Assembly (NCBI RefSeq): GCF_000182565.1
Contig: NW_015971538.1
Location: 1,670,983 to 1,734,982, forward strand
Origin: Spizellomyces punctatus DAOM BR117
Taxonomy: Eukaryota > Chytridiomycota > Chytridiomycetes > Spizellomycetales > Spizellomycetaceae
Direction of reading: 5' to 3'
DNA length: 64,000 nucleotides
This document shows positions 14,138-25,438 of this stretch, piece by piece (position 1 is the stretch's first letter; each line of letters starts with the position of its first letter). A program made the translations under genes and the position numbers. Under the pieces are notes generated by a model that was not told the DNA's origin, ran no database searches, and saw only the letters and a program-made list of their open reading frames with translations.

Positions 14138-15341
14138 ATGTTTTCCTACTTTTCGTCTTCTTTGGACTGCGTCGCCCCAATCAATACAGGTGCAGCATGT
14201 TTCGGAAAGAGCGTCCCTCTCTCGCCGCCGTCTTGCGACAAAACTACGCGCGGAAACGTAGACGGGAAGGCTGCCAAGCGGGGGAACGGGGAGAGCTATA
14301 CCGAGAGGGAGGATATTGTCGAGAGCGGTGAGTTTGAAGAATATGTCATGGAGATTGTAGGAGTTATGCACGAGGCGGAGGTGAGTGTGTTTTATTCAGA
14401 TCTTAAAAATGCGCAGTCATTGACATGTCGATCTGAATAGGAACGGACACTCCCGGACCCTTATTACATGCACTCTCAAACAGAGCTCACTTGGCAAATG
14501 CGCGAAGCGCTCATCATATGGCTCATTCAAGTTCACTCCGAGTACGATCTTCGCCCTGAAACTCTCTTTCTCAATATCAACATCATGGACCGAATCTGCT
14601 CCACGCGGCTCGTCACAAAAGACCAGTATCAACTTTTGGGTATAGCTGCCCTCTGGGTGGCAGCCAAATACGAAGAAAACCACGGTCGCGTACCATCCCT
14701 GAAGAATCTTTCTTTCATCTGCATGCATCGGTATCGCGAAAAGGACTTTGTTCGGACGGAACGACTCATTCTGAAAACTCTTGAATTCGACCTCAACTAT
14801 CCCACGTGCGAATCCTTTCTTCGGAGTCACTGCAAGTTCTTGTGCCATGTGGGACCGGAAACGCGCGCAGTGGCCAGATATCTGATGGAGCTGGGTTTAG
14901 TGGCTCCCAATGGATTCTTTGTGGGCAAGAGATCTAGCATGATTGCGACGGCGAGCTTGGTATTGGCTGAAATGATTATGGGTAATGGTGGAATGTATCC
15001 CTTGGCGCCGAGGAGCCAAAAGGACATTGAAGTTATTGATTGCATCAACGTTTTGGCGCAATGTGCTGGGAAACCTTGTGATGTTATCAGATTCAAGGTA
15101 AGATTGTTAATCTCATGCACAAGGACAGCTGGAAACACAATACTAACAATATAAAACCTCACAGTACGCGGAACAACGATACTGCTGTGCCAGTGACATT
15201 GTACAGTCTTGGATCCTACGCACTCGCACTGCTTCATTTCAGCCCACCATTCACCCTCCTCCAGGCCTTCTAACACCTCCGAAAGAACCTGTGGCATGCG
15301 ATTACCACTCTGCATCGGCCACAGCAGCCGTTCGCGTCTGA
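14138..15341 (+). CDS. A/B-type (mitotic) cyclin
   Basis: Activating subunit of a cyclin-dependent kinase. Three exons (14138-14380, 14441-15097, 15165-15341) join in frame to 358 aa. The cyclin box starts at MREALIIWLIQVHSEYDL, the MRAILVDWL-type signature of A/B cyclins, followed by LLGIAALWVAAKYEE and FVRTERLILKTLEFDL; a second cyclin fold follows (ARYLMELGLV, IATASLVLAEMIM). The N-terminal region before the box is short (about 100 aa), and no clear RxxL destruction box was seen in it, which is unusual for a B-type cyclin. An in-frame stop (TAG, 14111) separates this start from an upstream open frame, so either this ATG is right or an unseen 5' exon supplies the missing N-terminus. The exact class (A, B or Clb-like) is not settled. 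Confidence 0.88.
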
Positions 15342-16511
15342 TGGATGCACACGAATGATTTATGAACGATATTTTTCTTTAATTTGAAATGGATGTATAT
15401 AATTGTGGAAAAAAGCGGAGGCAGACGAGCTCTTTGTACAGTGGATACCCCAACGGAACAGCGGCGACTTCAGCCAAACGTCAAGCATTTGAAGCGGTGA
15501 AATTGGCGCAGACCCTAGAACTCGGAATCGAGCCATAACGATTGAACTAGACCATATTACAAGAGAGTTGTAAACGGAAACGATCAAGGAGGATTATACA
15601 CGATATACAGAGCAAGGGATAGTTACAAAATATTTATTTGGATCGAGGCGGAATTAGAGACTGACCAATAATTGCCAACGACAAAGCGACTATGGTGTGC
15701 AGGCGACGAGGAACGTTATTATATTATTTTTCTACTTTTTGTTTTTCAACTTTGTACTATAGAAAATGTGTTCAAAAAAGAAAAAAAGATTGGAAAGGTG
15801 TGAGTAGGTGTAAACTACTTAAGGGAGTTATTCTGTTTCTACATCTAAGGATCTTGTAATTTAAAATATCCGGAAAAGCAGGAAGCAGAGCTCCGAAAGC
15901 ACCGCTCCAAGTGGGCTCTTTGAGCCTACCCTTGATGATAGAAACGAGCAAATGATCGCAAATCATCCTAGTAAAGCACGTTTGTCGCGCATGCTAGCTG
16001 CTCGTTGCTTTTCTAAATCGCCGTCACATTCCGCTCTTACGAACAATACCAGGGCGTACGCACGTTTTCCTTTGCTGAACCATCACCTGTTCCGCTTGCC
16101 ACCCACCAAAAACGGGATCTACCCTCAGAAAAACATGAAGCAAAGCGATTCCAATCAAATATCCCTAACAACTATGCAATATGTCATTGATAAGGTATTC
16201 CCTCTTTGCATCCCATGGCGGAGACGGATGGATTTTTTGACATCATGTATTTTGATTTTTGAAAGATTGGACTGGTAATCGAAATAATATCCGACGATAT
16301 ATATAGACTCAAATCTCGCCAGAGTCTCGCCCTTGAGATCCATACTCCGCTTGTAAAACTGTTCTTATTGTACAGACATCGTTCTGGATATCTTATACCC
16401 TATCTGAGTTAAAAAAAAAAACATCCTTGAAGAGTTTTGTACACTGAAAAGCTACGATTTGACACGACATTCACTTCCGACGGATATCTTTGTACAGACA
16501 AACCATTTGCG
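15342..16511. other. gene-free region before the myristoylated protein
   Basis: About 1.17 kb. A 109-codon plus-strand frame (15952-16278) begins with a basic, mitochondrial-presequence-like stretch, but it matches nothing I know and has no obvious splice continuation. The rest is AT-rich and looks non-coding; it should include the cyclin 3' UTR and the promoter of the next gene. Confidence 0.45.
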
Positions 16512-19500
16512 ATGGGTTGCGGAAGTTCCAAAAATGCCAAAGGGGCTGTTGTGACGACTGGCGTCACAGTTCCAGCTGCCCATGCCGCAACTACTGTTGG
16601 AGCTGCTGATGCTACTAGAGCGGTACCCGTCGGCAAGGGTAAGACGCCAGCTACCGGAGTTCAGCAAGCTAGTAAAGAGCAGGTTCCGGCCCCGGTTACT
16701 TCAACGACTGCTGTAAAAGTTGCGGAGGCCTCTGCACCGCTTGATGACAAGAAGGGCCTGAGCAATCAAATTGCGAACCAGGTTGCAGCTTCTGGTGATG
16801 CCAAAGGCAAAGAGACATCAACCTCCGCCTTGGCTCAGTCTATCAGCGTTGCCATCAGTAAGCAGCTTTCGGCTTCTGAGAACCAATTGGCAAAACCGGA
16901 CACTGCACCCAAGGATAAGCAGGCTATTCTCAAGCAACTTACTGCCTCTGCGGAGAAGCTCAATAAAAAGGAAAACAGCAAATCTGGCAGCAAGTCTGGC
17001 AGCAAAGCATCACTTGCTCCTACCCGCGCTTCCCAAACTATTGCTCAAGCGATCAGCACAGGTATCGCTCAACAACTCTCCGCATCTGCTGGAGAAATCT
17101 CCGACAAACCCCAACAAAATACGGTAGCAAAGTCGCTTCAGAATGTTGTAGCAAGCGAACACGCTGGTGTGAAACCCGAGCAGGTCGACGTCAAAAGCAT
17201 TGAAGTAACGACCGAAATCCACCATGGGGCTGGTGGACAACCGGCTACGGTCCATGCTTCAGTGGTGGCTGTTTCGGACGTTCCGGTTACTAAATCAGCA
17301 TCTATTAATGCCCTTCAGCAGCATGACAAGGACAAGGCAAAGTCGCATTCGTCGATTGCTCCGGTCAAAAAGGCAGCGTCCGTCAAAAGCCTTAAAGGCG
17401 AGGAAGGTGTAGTGAAGAAAAGTCATACAAGCTTGGCGCAAGACGTCAAGAAGAGCCATGCGAGCGTTGCGGAAAAAGAAGATCATTTATCACCTGCTGC
17501 CCGCAAAAGTCTTGAACAGCTCAATGCTGAGCTAGCTGAAATGAAAAAGGGCTCCTCAAAGCATAGCGTGCAAACGGGTGCGTCTCAGAGTAGCTTGAAA
17601 GGCAACGAAACCGCCAAGAGCAACCAAAACCTCTCAGAAGCGACACATCAAAATGAAGCAAAGAAGTCAACTGAACAGCTTAACGCCGAGCTAAAGAAGA
17701 ATCCGTCTCAAGCAAGCTTGAAAAAGAGCGACTCTCGTAAAAGCATTACCGTTTTAGTCAAGAAAAACGGATCCAGATCTAGCCTCCTCGCAGAATCCAA
17801 GAAAAGCCATGAACATCTCGCCAACGACGAAAAAGAAAAATCAAAGGACGAGCTTTCTCCTGGCGCTAAAAAAAGTCTCGAACAGCTTAACGATCAACTC
17901 GCTCTTGAACGCAATTTGTCAAAAGAAAAGGCAGCCAGCGTCCAGCTTGATGGAAGCCAAGTTAAGAAAGAAGTCAAGAAGAGCACCGAAAATCTCAAAA
18001 GCAGTCTAAACAACTTGGTGCACCACGAGAAAAAGGAACACCACGTCAACGCCGCTGCGGAACGCAGTTTACATGAATTGAACAAGGAATTGGAACAAGA
18101 GAAGCACCAACACAAGAGCAAGGAGCACCTAAACCAGCCTGAGCAGGTCAATGATGATGCGGTCGCTGTTGCCGTTGCACCAGTGGAAGGACACAAACAT
18201 AGCACAGAGACAGAGTTGAGTGAACATCATCACCGTAGCCTGAAAGACCTTGCAGGGGAGGTCAAAGCAAGCCTCAAGAATCTCGTGGACCAGGAATCCT
18301 CATCTGTGGTTGTTGCCCCAGCTGTCGTTCCAGAAACACAGCAACCTCCACTTGAAAAACAAGAAGATCATCACCGCAGCGTTAAAGAGCTTGCCGCGGA
18401 TGCAAAGCACAGCCTTCAAAACCTTGTTGGCAGCAAGAACAAGCTGAATGAACCTGAAGTAAAGGCTCATGAACCTGTTGCCGTGTCAGAAAACAACGAG
18501 ACAATCCGCCACCGAAGCGTTCATGAGCTCGCCGCTGATGTGAAGAACAGTGTTCATAACCTTGTTGGCAGCAGAAACAAACTTAACGAATCAGAGGGAA
18601 AAGATACCGAACCTGTTGTCCCCGCCGCAAACACTAACAGAATCGGTGGAAGCAAGGACCAGCTAAATGAATCCGCTCCCCTCGTCCCACCTTCAACTTC
18701 AACCGTCCCTGATATCCCAAGCAATGCTCTCGACAATTCCGAGCACCACCATCGCAGTATCAAGGAACTTGCCACCGATATCAAGCACAGCGCACAAAAC
18801 CTTGCCCACAGCCACAGCAAGAGCAAGGAGCCTTTGGTAGAGTCCACCGTTCAGCCCGCGGAGGAACTCAGCCCGATTCACGAAAAAGAGTCACATCACC
18901 GGAGTTTGAAAGAACTTGCCAGCAGTGCAAAGCAAAGCCTACAGAACCTTGTTGGAAGCAAGAGTAGGGAACACCTTGCTGAGCATCCTCCTGCGGACCA
19001 AGTGGAGCCGCAAGTTCCTACGGCCTCCCGTAATGACCTTACCAGTCAAAACACCATCAATGAGCATCTCAAACAATCCTACCAGCAGCAAGAAGAGTGG
19101 GAAAAGAACAGATCCACTCCAGCACTCAACAAGAGCAGCTCAAAACGTAGTTTGAAAGAGGTCGCTTCGGAAACCAAACAAAGTGTCAAGAATCTCCTTC
19201 ACATCGGCCACAAGGAAGCACAGCCAGAGTCCGTCAGTACTGTTACAACGACCGTTGTCGCCGACGGTGATGTCGGTGTCGTTTCGGTTGTCAGCCCAGA
19301 AGAGGTTATCACCGTAGAATCCGGAGAAAACCGCGCCGTCCACATTCCAAAACAAACCCATGAAGAAGATGTCGAATCTGTTGCTCAGCGCAAGAAAGCC
19401 GAAAGAAGGGCTTCAAAAACAGCGCAAAAGTCTGAAGCTCCACAAAAGACTGAACAAGGCCCAATTCGAATGATCACATACTCTCCATCCCAACAGAAAT

Positions 19501-20748
19501 TGCAGGATCTCGAAAAGGAAGCGGCGGCAGCGACACCTTCACTTGAAACCCATGTAGAAGTCGATGTTTCCAAGCATTCACCGTTAGAGCCGGAACCACA
19601 AGAAAAACACGCAGATCACAAAAAGAGCATCCGTGACCTTGCAAACGATGCAAAGAAATCCATTCAGAACCTCATGCACATCGGCTCTCACCATAAAACG
19701 GAGGAACAACAATCTGTCAATGTCACTGGAACTGTGGATGTCACTCCATCTGAAGCGGTGGCTGATCCTGCTGTTCGTCACTCTGCTGAGAATCTAGCCA
19801 AAGATGTCAACAAAGAAATTCGTGCATCTGCTCACCAACTAGAGAAAGCGGTTGAAAAGTCTAGTACAGCTGACGTTCATGTCTCTTCTACAGCGTTGAA
19901 CAAGGCACCCGTTGCTGGGTCGACCAAAAACATTGCCAAGGACGTTGTTGGACACGCTGAAACTCAAGCTGAGACGCAGATCAATGCACAGAACAAGTCG
20001 TCCCGTCCGACAAGCCCAAAAGAAAAGACGTCTAGACCGTCCTCTCCTCCCAAGAAGGCTGTGTCACGGCCTTCTAGCCCTCCCAAGGCCACAAGTCCTA
20101 AAGGCTCTACAGCTGCCTTGAATAAGAACACCAGTCCAAAAGCTTCAAGCAACGCGCTTCACAAGGCTCCCAGCACGACCGTCAAGAACTCCAAAGGATC
20201 AACAGCGGCATTGAACAGTGGACGACCCCGCAGCCCTCCCAGGCGTTCGAACGAGAGTCTCACCAAGAGCCATACCAGTCCCAAAGGATCCTCTCAGTAC
20301 ATTGCCACCAGCGCATCCAAGGGATCGACCGGCTCTCTTGCCCGATCCACCAATGTAAAAGGATCGGCACCTGTACTGGCGCATGCAACAAAGGGATCGA
20401 CTCAAGTCCTAGCCGCGACCTCTGCCAAGGGATCTACAGTAGCCATTTCCCAGTCGACTCAATCCTTGGTGAAAGGGGCCGCGACACACAAGTCAGCTGC
20501 AGCTGTGGCTACGGGCTCTCGTGGAAACTTGACAGGTGCGACTTCGTCACCATCGGTGCGTCAGGATGGACCTGTGGTAATGAGGACGGGTTCGGCTGGG
20601 TCTCGGAAGGGAAGGACTGAACATAAATGTGAGTGGTGCTATACCTTTGCTCTGATCGCTTGCCCGTAAACTGATGCATATCCTCAATCTTTTAGCAAAC
20701 GAACGCCTTCGTAGTGAATCCCCCAGCATGCGGCACATCCTCGCTTGA
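16512..20748 (+). CDS. 1,389-aa low-complexity repeat protein with N-myristoylation/palmitoylation signal
   Basis: The coding frame opens further upstream, but the first ATG in good context (16512) gives MGCGSSKNAKG, an N-myristoylation signal (Gly-2, Ser-6) with Cys-3 as a probable palmitoylation site. One long exon (16512-20628) is joined through a 67-nt intron (GTGAGT...TTTTAG, 20629-20695) to a 17-residue tail ending at 20748. The protein is rich in Lys, Ser, Ala, Glu and His, with no transmembrane segment. Internal repeats: two QSI..AISKQLSAS units (about residues 110-200); four KSLEQLNAEL units (about 340-530); about eight HHRS-[LVI]-KELA-x3-K-x-S-x-QNL units (about 570-1090); and about ten SPKGSTAAL/SRPSSPPK units near the C-terminus. 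No catalytic domain was recognised. It is probably a membrane-attached, largely disordered or helical scaffold; function unknown. Base composition is like its neighbours. Confidence 0.85.
18214..19690 (+). repeat. coding tandem-like repeat HHRS-x-KELA-x-QNL, about 7-8 copies
   Basis: Inside the myristoylated protein, a unit of about 23 residues recurs with 30-90 residue spacers: HHRSLKDLAGEVKASLKNLV, HHRSVKELAADAKHSLQNLV, RHRSVHELAADVKNSVHNLV, HHRSIKELATDIKHSAQNLA, HHRSLKELASSAKQSLQNLV, KRSLKEVASETKQSVKNLL, HKKSIRDLANDAKKSIQNLM, and a weaker copy beyond. Hydrophobic positions are spaced as in an amphipathic helix, with basic residues on the other face. Copies differ at the DNA level, so the repeat is old and kept by selection on the protein. 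Confidence 0.85.
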
Positions 20749-20980
20749 GGTAGCATGTGCGATGCAGTGGTGTTATAGAGCGCTATTTCGAGTGTGATTG
20801 GGAAAGAATTAGCCTGTTTATATTCCGTATATCGGATTGAGCGGTTTCAAACCTTTGTTATTTTTGCGTTTTTCAAACATGAAAAGAATTGCTTAATTGA
20901 AATCTTTTTTTTTGGCGTTTATTTTGTTTGCTAATACATACAGTATGTGATGATACATAAAAGGCTAACGTTGGTATCCA

Positions 20981-22289
20981 CTATCTAGCGCTACCAATTG
21001 CACTCTGCTCCGCCTCCTGCACTTTCTTCCAATACTTTGCTGTCCGCTTCAAGCCCTCCTCTAGACTAACAATCGGTTTATACCCCAACACATTCTTCGC
21101 TTTTGAAATATCCAGGTAACGGTTGTTGGTAATAACCTGTACTCTAAATTTGTTAAATGTTGGATCGATCTTTTTGACAGGGCGAAGGACGGCTACGACA
21201 ATGTCCACTAGTGAGCCGAGAACAAGTCCAATGGACTTTGGGATGCGCGTTCTAAGGGTATTTCGGTAACCGAGTTCGTTATAGAGAAACTTGGGAATAT
21301 CCCAAAAGAAAACGGGTGTGTCATTTGTGATATAGAATGCCTTTAGTAGGAAACGCGTGGATGATGAGATACTAGACTAATATATATGCAGCTGGACTAA
21401 TTCCTTTCAAAATACCTCTCCAGCGACCCCTGGCCGTTGATCCAAGTTCTCCGCCGCCAAAATATGCGCATATGAAACATTGTCAACATATGTCCAATCA
21501 AAAAGAGAGGAATTGTCGCCAATCATGAACTTCCAGTTGCCTTTCTTTGCCGCTTCATATAAACCTTTGCTGGCATTGTTGTCACTAGATTGGACAATCA
21601 CTTAGCTAGCCCAGTTGAATGGGTTGTTGTCAAAAAAGACAGACAATAGACTTACGCAGGTCCAAAAATGCCGGCAGGTCGTAATGATACTGTGAGCAAT
21701 CCGCCTTTTCCATTTGCCTCGAGAATCAGCCTTTCTGCCGCAGCCTGCCGACCCCGGTGATTAGCATGCGTAACACTCTACTTATATCACAAATTTTGTC
21801 CACCTTGGTCTCATTATAGGTATCCATGTGCACCTTACAATACGGATCCTTCTCCGTCCCATTTCTTACGTCTTGGCCATTATATGTCACGCTGGCAGAA
21901 CTCGTATAGACCAACTTTCTTACTCCACTCTGAACGCACGCGTCAATAACGTTCCGAGTTCCCTCCACGTTAACCTTCCAATACACAGGTGTTCGCATGT
22001 TTTCTATCACTGCTGCTGTGTGAATCACAACATTTTTATCCTTGCAAGCGGCTACTACATCGGAAGGTTTTGTAATATCCCCAGTAATAAAGGATTTGAC
22101 TCGTGGATCCGAAAAGGTCTGCCGAACATCGAAGACGTGTACTTCACTGTCTTTTTGATCGAGTAGCATTTCTACAATCCTTCTGCCTAGGAAACCTCCC
22201 CCGCCAACTACCAGATATGCATTCTATAGGGAATAGGTTAAATGTCAGGACCACTGAGGCGCGCCTAGATCACACACCTTTTGGACCAT
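20981..22289 (-). CDS. ERG26: 3-beta-hydroxysteroid dehydrogenase, Erg26-type (sterol-4-alpha-carboxylate 3-dehydrogenase)
   Basis: Short-chain dehydrogenase family enzyme that, in ergosterol synthesis, oxidises the C3 hydroxyl of the 4-carboxysterol with decarboxylation at the ER. Five exons (22289-22278, 22223-21804, 21744-21656, 21584-21416, 21340-20981) join in frame to exactly 349 aa, the length of yeast Erg26. The first exon is only 12 nt (MVQK). It is followed by the Rossmann motif NAYLVVGGGGFLGRRIVE, the VIHTAAV strand, and the catalytic YNETK (YxxxK) after the TSSASV strand; LFDWTYVDNVSYAHILA and FYITND are further 3-beta-HSD landmarks. Another member of the extended 3-beta-HSD family cannot be ruled out, but the length and motifs fit Erg26 best. 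Confidence 0.85.
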
Positions 22290-23218
22290 CGTTCTCGTTT
22301 CCCATACACTTCCGGCTCACGCAGAAGCCTTTCAGTGAACTATTACTGTGTAGATCTGTGATGACTGGCTTAAACTCTGTAGATTTCAGCCTCGTGCAGT
22401 AAATGCTGGCCACAATGCGGAAAGCGTGAAAGCTATGTCAGGTCATCCAAGATCAGCCCACCTAGACTGACTCAGCGATCACGTAACCCTTTTCCGCCCA
22501 TAACATCACCAAGTATAAAAGGTTCGTATGTTATTACAATTATGACATTGGACATGTAAACAAGAATCTGCTGAGGGATAAGGAAAAAATATCTCAATTT
22601 ATTCTTGCACCCTCGTCCTTGCACCGATGTTTGGTCGGTGATGTAAAGTCTTGATTGAGAAGAGCGTAATAGCTGTAACCAGAACTATTAAATACGGATT
22701 CAAAATATTCTCCGGGTGGGCTTTGTGGGTTCTTGCCCTCGGAAAATATCATATATTTGGGAACTAACCCTGGCTTACTTGCCTCGGAGAAGAGAATTCA
22801 ACCTTCAAAGCTGTCTATTGCATGTGCACTTCTGGAAAATATCCGCGAATACAAGGACGTATTTTCGGAAAGTAATCCTTGGATCTGCATCTATTTCTGT
22901 CCCTGTTGCGGCAATTTATGGAAATCCAAAACCAACTGGATTGGGGATATGGTCGCGAACTAAATACGAACGGAAGAGATTCTGGTAGGCTCGACCCCAT
23001 TTCCCCATTGGACACTCATAATTCCGAAGTGGTGGGAGAGCTATTTGGCTTCAATTGATGGGATGTCAAATTGCTGCCTGCCACATCCAGAAGAGCGAAT
23101 ACATAACGTATTACAGTGCGCTATCTTCGCCTGTTGTGTAATTTAGCTGTTTCTACACTCTCCAGTCGGACATAACTCTCCCCAGTCTTGTATCTTCCCG
23201 CCTATCATCAGGTCATTC
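22290..23218. other. divergent intergenic region between ERG26 and zinc-finger gene
   Basis: About 930 bp between two divergent starts, so it must hold two promoters. Small open frames overlap each other in several frames and show no family resemblance. No repeat or RNA gene was seen. Confidence 0.45.
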
Positions 23219-24412
23219 ATGTCGACAGCTCTACCGGCCCTACCTACAACTACAATGCCAAATTATGTCCCGTCGGGGGCCTTGCCAGCACCGACATGGG
23301 GAGGAGTACACATTGTAACGGGAAGCGACATGAACGGCCTATTGAACAGCGGACAACATGCTATGGGAGGGATGGGATTGCTGCATCAGCAACTTGGCGC
23401 GGGCGCCGCGGTGCACCCCGTCCATATGATACCAAAGTCGTTCATGGCCATGGATCCAATACTGTTCAATAGTATCAGCCCAGATATGTTATTTGCTCAT
23501 GGACACCAACCGGTTTTCTCAGCGTACGAATCCCACGAAGTGCAGCACGACAACATGGGCCAAGACCGCTCGGATTCGCCGACGCTGTCATCGAGCTTGA
23601 GCGACGAGGCCGGTAATTCGATTTCAGGTGAAGGCGGGGAGGGGGCCCTCGGCATTGATGAGTTATTGGATTTTGGGGATGGTGTGGATCACAGCCACCA
23701 CATGGGTTATCAAGATAAATCAGAGGATGGGGGAAACAGGGGACATGCAAGCACAGATGCGGGGACTCCTCATACATTAGCGCTTGCGGTTTCATCGGCG
23801 CCGCAAATGTTGTCCATGGCAGGACCTTCGGGACCAGGAGCCTTTTACTCTACCATGCCCAACATGCCCAACATCCACATGATGTTACCCGGAACCATCC
23901 CCTTTCCAGCCCAATTTGCTTCACCCTATCTTGGCCCACATTACAGCCCCGACTCCACCACCACATCCCCCGCCACCGCCTTTCACTTCTCGCCGGGAAG
24001 TGTTCCCGCGTTACCCAAGAAAATAACACCAGCGACCTCTTCACCCGGTCCTCTGGCTTGCCCATATGCAGATTGTGATAAAACCTTTGCAAAACCTTTC
24101 GCCCTCCGGGCACACGTCAAATCTCATGGAGCCGAACGGACATACCGCTGCGAACTGTGCGAAGCCAGCTTTCGGAGGAGTCATGATTTGAAGAGACATT
24201 TTCGGAGCATACATACAGTTATTAAGCCGTTTGGATGCGAAAGTTGTGGAAAACGGTTCTCCAGAATGGTGAGGGTGCCGCTTCGTAGTTGATATTTCAA
24301 ATGAATCTGCTATCGCAACATCCGACCAACTCCTTGTTTCCTTCCCTTGTAGGATGCCCTTAAGCGCCACGTCTCTCGACAAGGTAGCCCTTGCTACGTT
24401 CGTCTTCCCTAA
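23219..24412 (+). CDS. C2H2 zinc-finger protein, probable transcription factor
   Basis: Two exons (23219-24268 and 24353-24412) give about 369 aa. The N-terminal 270 residues are low-complexity (Pro, Ser, Gly, Met, His), with an acidic patch around EGALGIDELLDFGDG that could be an activation region. Three C-terminal zinc fingers follow: CPYADCDKTF...HVKSH, CELCEASFRR...HFRSIH, and CESCGKRFSRM joined across the intron to DALKRHVSRQGSPC. The third finger lacks the usual second His; the final Cys, seven residues after the first His, could complete a C2HC finger. An alternative 51-nt intron (GTAGCC...AAACAG, ending at TAG 24435-24437) would remove that Cys and end the protein with RQAAG. DNA-binding role inferred from the fingers; target genes unknown. 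Confidence 0.82.
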
Positions 24413-25438
24413 CCCAATAACCCCTCTCAAACAGCCGCTGGATAGTTGATTTGGCCGGAATCCAGTACCTGGCGCGTGCAGCAAAGCGTTGTTCCCTGAT
24501 TCTATTAGGTGCTCTTCCCTTGTTTGCTCCTTTGTATCTAGATCAGATTCCCACTTTGAAATATAAGTGGCTTTGAGTAAAAATGGCTACGTCCTGTTGT
24601 TCAAGGTGTCGGATCTGGACATCAGACCTGTAAATCTACAAGATATCTCATTGATTAGTGGAAAGCTGTCTGAACCTGTTCAGTAATCAACCGAAGCTAC
24701 ACCGTTGCCATCGATGAGCGGTGCATGCTGCCCACCTTACCATGGAACAAGCTTGTTTTGTTCGACTGGATTGTACCAACTAGGTGATGCTCGAGCGCGT
24801 CCCTTGGCAGATATGTGCGTTGGCCTGGTACAGTCGTCAAGGGAAAAGTTAGCACTTGCGAGCGCTCACCATATGCACTCCACTCCTAAAGAAATCCGCA
24901 TTATCTTCCTCATCAGATAGATTATATTTGCACCCTCTTATGCCAAAGTGATTGGCTGATTCTAATCTTAACTTCCGTCTGCTCGACTACTGTACCAATA
25001 GTTTCAGCCGGCATTTTGATGCAGAAGCTTTAGTCTGAAGGCTCGTCCTGTATGTGACACGGATGTTCCAATGCGGTGACGCTTCACATACTATGATTCT
25101 TTAAGAAACCAACAACATCTTTTTTAGATGCCATGCACAGCTCGTCATTTTTACCATTTCTGTCAGGAACATACAACTAGTATCGAATTTTTCATCGGAC
25201 AAGTGTTTCTGCTGTGTTCCCGTTATTTGTCCGATGAAATAGTCGATACTAGTTGTACAATAAGACGATCAAAAAAATTACAAGGAGAGTATATTGCAAA
25301 GAACCAAAAATAATCATGATACAAAAAGTCAGGTCATCGTCAATCTTTCAAGTGGAAGAGATGCATGAAAAAAGTCTTATTCTCAATATAATCTTCAATC
25401 GTGTTGTGACTCGCTAGAAGAGTATGATTTAGCACAAG
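24413..25438. other. convergent intergenic region containing a hairpin repeat
   Basis: About 1 kb between the 3' ends of the zinc-finger and CABLES-type genes. No coding pattern was seen. It contains the inverted repeat at 25172-25257, annotated separately. Both 3' UTRs and terminators should lie here. Confidence 0.5.
25172..25257. repeat. inverted repeat, 31-bp arms, 24-nt loop
   Basis: The left arm (25172-25202, starting TACAACTAGTATCGA) and the right arm (25227-25257, ending TCGATACTAGTTGTA) are complementary with two mismatches. The loop is 25203-25226. The RNA would fold into a long stable hairpin. It lies between two convergent genes, so it could be a bidirectional terminator, a short MITE-like element or a small-RNA precursor. 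No target-site duplication was evident. Confidence 0.85.

Noticed and set aside
15952-16278. 109-codon plus-strand frame with a presequence-like start
   Set aside because: No family match, no splice continuation; kept only as a note in the intergenic entry.
16437-16511. Upstream extension of the myristoylated protein from a TTG codon
   Set aside because: It is not an ATG, and using it would hide the clear MGCGSS start at 16512.
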